From Streptomyces sp. Je 1-332 (lineage in GTDB: Bacteria > Actinomycetota > Actinomycetes > Streptomycetales > Streptomycetaceae), in contig NZ_CP160402.1 of the NCBI RefSeq assembly GCF_040730185.1, positions 930,001-994,000 of the forward strand: a DNA stretch of 64,000 nt, given 5' to 3'. Position 1 is the first letter of the stretch; the number at the start of each line of letters is the position of its first letter. Position numbers and translations under genes: made by a program. Below, piece after piece: positions 59,703-64,000 of this stretch. The notes beneath the pieces were generated by a model. That model did not search any database and was not told where the DNA came from. It saw only the letters and a program-made list of their open reading frames with translations.

Positions 59703-60395
59703 ATGTCCCCGCGTAGCGCATCGGTCAATGAAGAGTTGCGAAGGCGGTCCAGGGAACGACTCCTGCAGGCCACGGTCGAGCTGGTGAGCGAACGCGGTTA
59801 TGAGGCGACGACACTGGGCGACATCGCGGACCGCGCGGGCTCGGCCCGCGGCCTGGTGTCGTACTACTTCCCCGGCAAGCGTCAGCTCCTGCAGTCCGCG
59901 GTGCACCGCCTGATGCACCGCACGCTCCAGTCGGCACTCGAACGCGAGCCGCGGACCACGGACGGGGACGAGCTCCTGGCCCGTGCCATCGACGCGATCC
60001 TCGGCCTGGCCAGTGACCAGCCCCTCCTCATGCGCACGCACATGGCGGGGATCCTGCAGGCCGACGGGTTCGTGCGCTGCCCCGAGCAGCAGCACCTCGC
60101 CGAACTGCTCCGTGACACCGTCGTACTCCATGGGTCCCCCGACGTGGACACCGACTATCCGCTGCTGCGCGCGCTGCTGATGGGCGCCGTCTTCGCGGTG
60201 CTGCTTCCGGGGGCGCCGATGCCCGCGGGCGCGCTGCGGGCCGAGCTGTTCCAGCGGTACGGGCTCGCGTGGGAGCTCGGGGTCCCGCCGGGCGATGAGC
60301 CGCCCGGCGGGACCCATGCGCGGGTGGCCGATCAGGCCGCGCAGGAGACGCGGTCCGGCCGGCGATCCACGGAGCGGTCCACTCAGTCGAAGTAG
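59703..60395 (+). CDS. TetR family transcriptional regulator
   Basis: 230 aa from ATG 59703 (AGGAG 8 nt upstream). Helix-turn-helix at about 18-65: RERLLQATVELVSERGYEATTLGDIADRAGSARGLVSYYFPGKRQLL. The ligand domain includes LGLASDQPLLMRTHMAGILQADGF. The C terminus is polar. Its promoter carries a 17-bp palindrome and it probably regulates itself. The DUF2630 gene across the gap may also be affected. The 3' end overlaps the convergent LVIVD gene by 13 nt. Confidence 0.92.
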   Translation: MSPRSASVNEELRRRSRERLLQATVELVSERGYEATTLGDIADRAGSARGLVSYYFPGKRQLLQSAVHRLMHRTLQSALEREPRTTDGDELLARAIDAILGLASDQPLLMRTHMAGILQADGFVRCPEQQHLAELLRDTVVLHGSPDVDTDYPLLRALLMGAVFAVLLPGAPMPAGALRAELFQRYGLAWELGVPPGDEPPGGTHARVADQAAQETRSGRRSTERSTQSK

Positions 60396-61885
60396 TCCGG
60401 CTGGGTCTGGACGTTGAGCTCACGGACGCGCACCCGCTCGGCGGGATCCGTCCGCTTGTCGTCGATCTTCAGGACGTCGAAGCCCTTGGCGATGTCGTTC
60501 GAGTAGACGTAACCGTTGTAGTAGTACGCCGACCAGGAGCCGCCGGTCTGGATCGCGTCGGTGCTGAGGGGACCGCGCTCGAAGTAGCCGATCTCCTTCG
60601 GCTTCGAGGAGTTGGTGAAGTCCCAGACGGAGACGCCGCCCTGGTACCACGCCTGGACCATCAGGTCCTTGCCCTTCACCGGGATCAGCGAGCCGTTGTG
60701 GGCCACGCAGTTCTCGGTCGTGGCCTGGTGGCGCGGGATCTTGTAGTAGCTCTTGAAGACGAGCCTGCGGTGGTCGCCCTTGCCCTTGATGTCGTAGATG
60801 CCGTTGGCGCCGCGCTCCGGGCCCGTGGCCTCGTCGCAGGTGGCGGCGCCACCGCCGCCCAGCTCGTCGGTGAAGACGACCTTGTCGGCCTTCTGGTTGA
60901 AGGTCGCCGAGTGCCAGAACGCGAAGTTCTTGTTGTCCTGGACCTGATCGATGACCTTGGGCTTCTCGGGGTTCTTGATGGAGAAGAGGATGCCGTCGCC
61001 CATGCAGGCGCCCGCCGCGAGGTCCTTGGAGGGCAGCACGGTGATGTCGTGGCAGCCGGTGGTCTTGGAGACGCCGGGGTTGGTGGGCCCGCCCGGGTTG
61101 CCGCCGCCGTCAGGGCCCTCGCCGGGGAAGAGCACGGGGAAGTCGACGACCGCCGCCTTGTGCGGGGCCTTGCGCGGCACCTTGATGATGGAGATGCCGT
61201 CGTGCGGGGGCTGGCAGTCGGGGAACGTGGCGCTCGGCGAGTACGAGGAGACGTACACGTAGACGTTCCGCTTCTCCGGCACCAGGGTGTGCGTGTGCGA
61301 GCCGCAGGCGGTCTCGACGGCGGAGACGTACCGCGGGTTCCGCTTGTCGCTGATGTCGAAGACCTTCATGCCCTCCCAGGAGGACTTCTCGGTCGCGGGC
61401 TGCGTGGTGCTGTTGCAGGAGCTGTCGCTGCGCGAGGAGTCGGTGGAGAGGAAGAGCAGGTTCCCGGAGACCGAGATGTCGTTCTGCGAGCCGGGGCACA
61501 GGACTTGGGAGACGGTCCGCGGCTTCTTCGGGTTGCTGATATCGAAGATACGGAAGCCGTCGTAGTTGCCCGCGAAGGCGTACTTCCCCTGGAACGCGAG
61601 GTCGGAGTTGGTTCCCGGCAGTGCGTCCTTGGGGATGTTGGCGAGATGCTTGATGTTCTTCGAGTGCACGATCTCGTCGGGCGCGGGTATCTCGCCGCTC
61701 TTGATGGCCGCCCTGGCGTCGGCGGCGTCGCTCTTCGACACGCTCTTGGGCGCGGCCGGCGAGTCGCCCGGGTCGGGCGTCGCTCCGGCGGGCGCCGCGC
61801 TGAACAGCGCGGCGATCAGACCGAGCGCGGCCGCGCCGACGCCGAAGCGTCTGCGCCGTGTTCGGGGGTTGTTCAACAGGATCAC
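60383..61885 (-). CDS. Secreted LVIVD-repeat beta-propeller protein
   Basis: 500 aa. The N terminus NNPRTRRRRFGVGAAALGLIAALF is a Sec- or Tat-type signal cleaving near PAGAT. After a helical linker, LVIVD-type propeller blades recur: FAGNYDGFRIFDISNPKKPRTV, GMKVFDISDKRNPRYVS, ISIIKVPRKAPHKAAVV, LFSIKNPEKPKVIDQV and VSVWDFTNSSKPKEIGYF. Four cysteines in the blades may form disulfides. Such proteins are exported and of unknown ligand. It is divergent from the DUF305 lipoprotein gene, a common pairing in Streptomyces as I recall. Confidence 0.9.
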   Translation of the reverse strand: MILLNNPRTRRRRFGVGAAALGLIAALFSAAPAGATPDPGDSPAAPKSVSKSDAADARAAIKSGEIPAPDEIVHSKNIKHLANIPKDALPGTNSDLAFQGKYAFAGNYDGFRIFDISNPKKPRTVSQVLCPGSQNDISVSGNLLFLSTDSSRSDSSCNSTTQPATEKSSWEGMKVFDISDKRNPRYVSAVETACGSHTHTLVPEKRNVYVYVSSYSPSATFPDCQPPHDGISIIKVPRKAPHKAAVVDFPVLFPGEGPDGGGNPGGPTNPGVSKTTGCHDITVLPSKDLAAGACMGDGILFSIKNPEKPKVIDQVQDNKNFAFWHSATFNQKADKVVFTDELGGGGAATCDEATGPERGANGIYDIKGKGDHRRLVFKSYYKIPRHQATTENCVAHNGSLIPVKGKDLMVQAWYQGGVSVWDFTNSSKPKEIGYFERGPLSTDAIQTGGSWSAYYYNGYVYSNDIAKGFDVLKIDDKRTDPAERVRVRELNVQTQPDYFD

Positions 61886-61963
61886 TGCGTCCTCCCTAGT
61901 CGCCGTTCGTAGTTGAACGGTTCACGGACACCCCGCAGTATCGTGCTCATCATGCACAGATCA

Positions 61964-61984
61964 ACAGATGGGCAACGCATCTGT
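61964..61984. promoter_or_regulatory. Inverted repeat between LVIVD and DUF305 genes
   Basis: ACAGATG (61964-61970) and CATCTGT (61978-61984) are perfect 7-bp arms around GGCAACG, in the 178-nt divergent gap. It is a likely operator or activator site shared by both secreted-protein genes. No regulator gene is adjacent. Confidence 0.5.
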
Positions 61985-62063
61985 AATGAAAGTTTTTGAT
62001 CACCGACGCACGTAAGCGTGCTAGGACGGTCCCCAACTCCCCCGCGCGCCACAGGAGGCAGCC

Positions 62064-62717
62064 GTGCACCACCGCCGTACGCCCGCCGTCACCGTGTTCC
62101 TCACTGCCGCCGTTCTGGCGCTCGGCGCCTGCGACTCAGGAGGGTCCGACGCCGGTTCCGAGCCGGGGAAGAAGGCGGCCCCCGGCCCCTCCGTCATCGC
62201 TCCCGGCAAGCCGGGCGAGAGTGCCGAGACGATGTCCGCCGAGGACGCGGCCAAGCAGAGAACCGACGACGACGCCCCCAACTCGGCGGACTTCACCTAC
62301 GCGCAGATGATGATCACGCACCACGCCCAGGCCCTGAAGATGACCGAACTCGCCCCGAAACGAGCCGACTCCAAGAAGGTCAAGCGTCTGGCCGACCGCA
62401 TCTCGGCGGCGCAGCGCCCCGAAATAGGCGCCATGAAGGGCTGGTTGAAGAAACACGGCGGCCCGAAGAAGCAGCCCGGTCACGACCACGGGACGATGCC
62501 GGGCATGGCCACCGATGGCCAGTTGAAGCAGCTGCGCGCGGCGAAGGGCAAGACGTTCGACGAGCTCTTCCTGAAGCTGATGATCACGCACCACAACGGC
62601 GCGGTCACGATGGCCACGGACGTGCTCTCCGACGGCAACAACATCCAGGTCGAGGAGATGGCCAACGACGTGATCGCCCAGCAGACGACGGAGATCGGCC
62701 GGATGCGCGAGATGTGA
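62064..62717 (+). CDS. DUF305 lipoprotein
   Basis: 217 aa from GTG 62064 with AGGAGG upstream. Lipoprotein signal VTVFLTAAVLALGAC with lipobox L-G-A-C places it on the outer face of the membrane. Two copies of the DUF305 ferritin-like motif occur: FTYAQMMITHHAQALKMTELA and FLKLMITHHNGAVTMATDVL, each with a M-M/L-x-x-HH metal pattern. A His/Met-rich linker GHDHGTMPGM joins them. Family members are linked to copper or other soft-metal binding. It faces the LVIVD gene across a palindrome-bearing gap. Confidence 0.93.
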   Translation: MHHRRTPAVTVFLTAAVLALGACDSGGSDAGSEPGKKAAPGPSVIAPGKPGESAETMSAEDAAKQRTDDDAPNSADFTYAQMMITHHAQALKMTELAPKRADSKKVKRLADRISAAQRPEIGAMKGWLKKHGGPKKQPGHDHGTMPGMATDGQLKQLRAAKGKTFDELFLKLMITHHNGAVTMATDVLSDGNNIQVEEMANDVIAQQTTEIGRMREM

Positions 62718-62728
62718 GGCACGGTGCG

Positions 62729-63997
62729 TCAGCTGTGACTCCGGGCCGCGGCGTCCCGCTCGTCGCGCGGCTCGAGGTCGCGGCGCGGCAGCAGCAGCGG
62801 GGTGGCGAGGATGAGGACCCCGGCGACCCCGATGGCGGTGCGCGGCCCTGTGAGGCCGGCCAGCAGGCCCCACAGAGCGGTCATGGCCGCGATGGAGAGC
62901 TTGCTGGTGACCGACCACGCGGACAGGGTGCGGGCGACGCGGTCGGCCGGCGTGTGGTCGAGCCGGTAGGTGGCGAACACCGGGTTGAACACGCCGGAGC
63001 ACGTGATCAGGCCGAACTCGACGACGATGACGAGTACGAGCCCGGCGGCACCGGGGCCGATGAAGGCGAGCCAGAGCAGCCAGCAGGCCCGCAGCGTCCC
63101 GGCGGTGCGCAGGACGCGCAGCCGTCCGAACCGCTCGACCAGCGGCCAGGCGAGCCGCGAGCCGATCAGGCCGCCGACGCAGGGCGCGGCGAAGGCAAGG
63201 CCGTACTGCCAGGGCGCGAAGCCGAGCTCGCCGACCATGAGGACGATCAGCAGGGGTGACGTCGCCATGATCAGGCCGTTGTTCAAGACCGTGTTGAAGA
63301 ACAGCGGGCGCAGCGCCGGGCCCGCCAGGATGTAGCGCCACCCGTCGAGCAGGTCGCCCGCCCGGAAGCGGGGGGTGGGCACGGGGCGCACGGGGTGCGG
63401 CTCCTTGCCGCCGATCGCGCGGACCCCCAGGGCCGAGAGCAGATAACTGACCGCGTCGGCGACCACCGTCAGTACCGGACCGAAGAGCCCGATCGCGGCC
63501 CCGCCCAGCGGCGGCCCGAGCACCAGCGCGGTCCAACTCGTGGACTCCAGACGGCCGTTCGCAACGAGGAGCTGGTCCGGCCGTACGAGCGCCTTGAGGC
63601 AGGCGCCGCTCGCCGCACCGAAGGCGATGTCGGCCGCCCCGACCACCACCGCCACGGCCAGGAGCTGGCCGAAGCCGAGCAGCCCGAGCGCGAACGCGGC
63701 GGGGACGCTGAGCAGCGCCGCGCACCGGACCAGGTCCATGGCGATCATCACCGACCGCTTGCGGCGGAACTCCACCCACGGTCCGAGCGGCACCGCCACC
63801 CCCGCGCCCACGGCGAACCCCGCCGCCGCGAGGGCCGACACCTCCGTTGGACCGGCGTCCAGGGCCAGGATCGCGATGAGCGGGAACGCGTCGAACGCGA
63901 GCCGCGTACCGAACACGCTGACCGTGTACGCCGCCCACAACCATCCGAACTGCCGCCCGAGGGACCGCCCCGTCTCCGTGCCCGGTGCCACTGCCAC
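62729..63997 (-). CDS. MFS transporter (window edge)
   Basis: At least 422 aa, GTG 63997; the start is only 3 nt from the window edge, so an earlier start outside cannot be excluded. About 12 membrane helices. The region after TM2 reads GPWVEFRRKRSVMIAMDLVRC, the loop signature of MFS_1/MFS_3 drug-efflux-type carriers, and the symmetric loop after TM8 is WPLVERFGRLRVLRTAG. It resembles the enterobactin/macrolide exporter-like group. The substrate is unknown. It converges on the DUF305 gene (11-nt gap). Confidence 0.88.
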   Translation of the reverse strand: MAVAPGTETGRSLGRQFGWLWAAYTVSVFGTRLAFDAFPLIAILALDAGPTEVSALAAAGFAVGAGVAVPLGPWVEFRRKRSVMIAMDLVRCAALLSVPAAFALGLLGFGQLLAVAVVVGAADIAFGAASGACLKALVRPDQLLVANGRLESTSWTALVLGPPLGGAAIGLFGPVLTVVADAVSYLLSALGVRAIGGKEPHPVRPVPTPRFRAGDLLDGWRYILAGPALRPLFFNTVLNNGLIMATSPLLIVLMVGELGFAPWQYGLAFAAPCVGGLIGSRLAWPLVERFGRLRVLRTAGTLRACWLLWLAFIGPGAAGLVLVIVVEFGLITCSGVFNPVFATYRLDHTPADRVARTLSAWSVTSKLSIAAMTALWGLLAGLTGPRTAIGVAGVLILATPLLLPRRDLEPRDERDAAARSHS

Positions 63998-64000
63998 CCC

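Overview
The window is very GC-rich (about 70% or more by eye), densely packed, with the codon bias and gene families of a Streptomyces chromosome: SARP, TetR, LacI, MarR and PadR regulators, F420-dependent enzymes, Tat-type secreted hydrolases and many GTG starts. Naming Streptomyces is an inference from gene content. I saw no rRNA or tRNA gene, no insertion sequence, integrase, prophage or CRISPR array, and by eye no in-frame TTA (bldA-dependent) leucine codon. The window therefore looks like ordinary chromosome and not an island.

Layout. 0-7 kb: a short SARP regulator, a TetR regulator sharing an operator-rich gap with an F420-type oxidoreductase, a geranylgeranyl-reductase-like flavoprotein, an M20 dipeptidase, a TmrB-like kinase/NUDIX fusion and a STAS protein. 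7-15 kb: a secreted GH27 alpha-galactosidase, a ROK kinase and LacI regulator divergent around a clear operator, an aldolase-like DUF6986 protein and a secreted endo/exonuclease-phosphatase-fold protein. 14.6-20 kb: etfB-etfA, a flavin reductase, a thioredoxin, a lysophospholipid acyltransferase, a B3/B4-domain protein and a transglutaminase-like protein. 20-26 kb: a tightly coupled DUF6421/SDR/threonine-aldolase operon, then a coupled luciferase-like monooxygenase and a lipase-family hydrolase with a remarkable pentapeptide-repeat N terminus. 26-31.5 kb: a PNPOx-fold protein, TerB, VOC, a rifampicin monooxygenase (rox) with a rifamycin-associated element in its promoter, an uncharacterised pseudo-caspase-like/TPR protein and a RibD-like reductase.

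31.5-37.3 kb: a two-gene unit pairing a P-loop NTPase with a membrane-anchored periplasmic-binding-type protein (the best candidate for an undescribed system), SRPBCC and M20D genes. 37-46.4 kb: CoA transferase, Tat phosphatase, LytM peptidase, PAP2/diacylglycerol-kinase fusion, PadR, a glycerophosphodiesterase, GNAT, VOC and a type II NADH-dehydrogenase-like enzyme. 46.4-53.6 kb: hydantoinase and DUF917 genes converging on a penicillin-acylase/Na+-symporter/DUF3311 operon, which together look like a scavenging module for amide or ring-closed nitrogen compounds. 53.7-64 kb: MarR with an FUSC transporter, DUF5134, a BlaR1-like M56 peptidase, a degenerate tandem repeat of about 75 bp, PAP2, DUF2630, TetR, a divergent LVIVD/DUF305 secreted pair and an MFS transporter running to the window edge.

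Most neighbouring genes are separated by strong GC-rich hairpin terminators or are convergent with very short gaps or actual 3' overlaps. Start sites were chosen mainly from Shine-Dalgarno sequences and family N termini, and the exceptions are noted.
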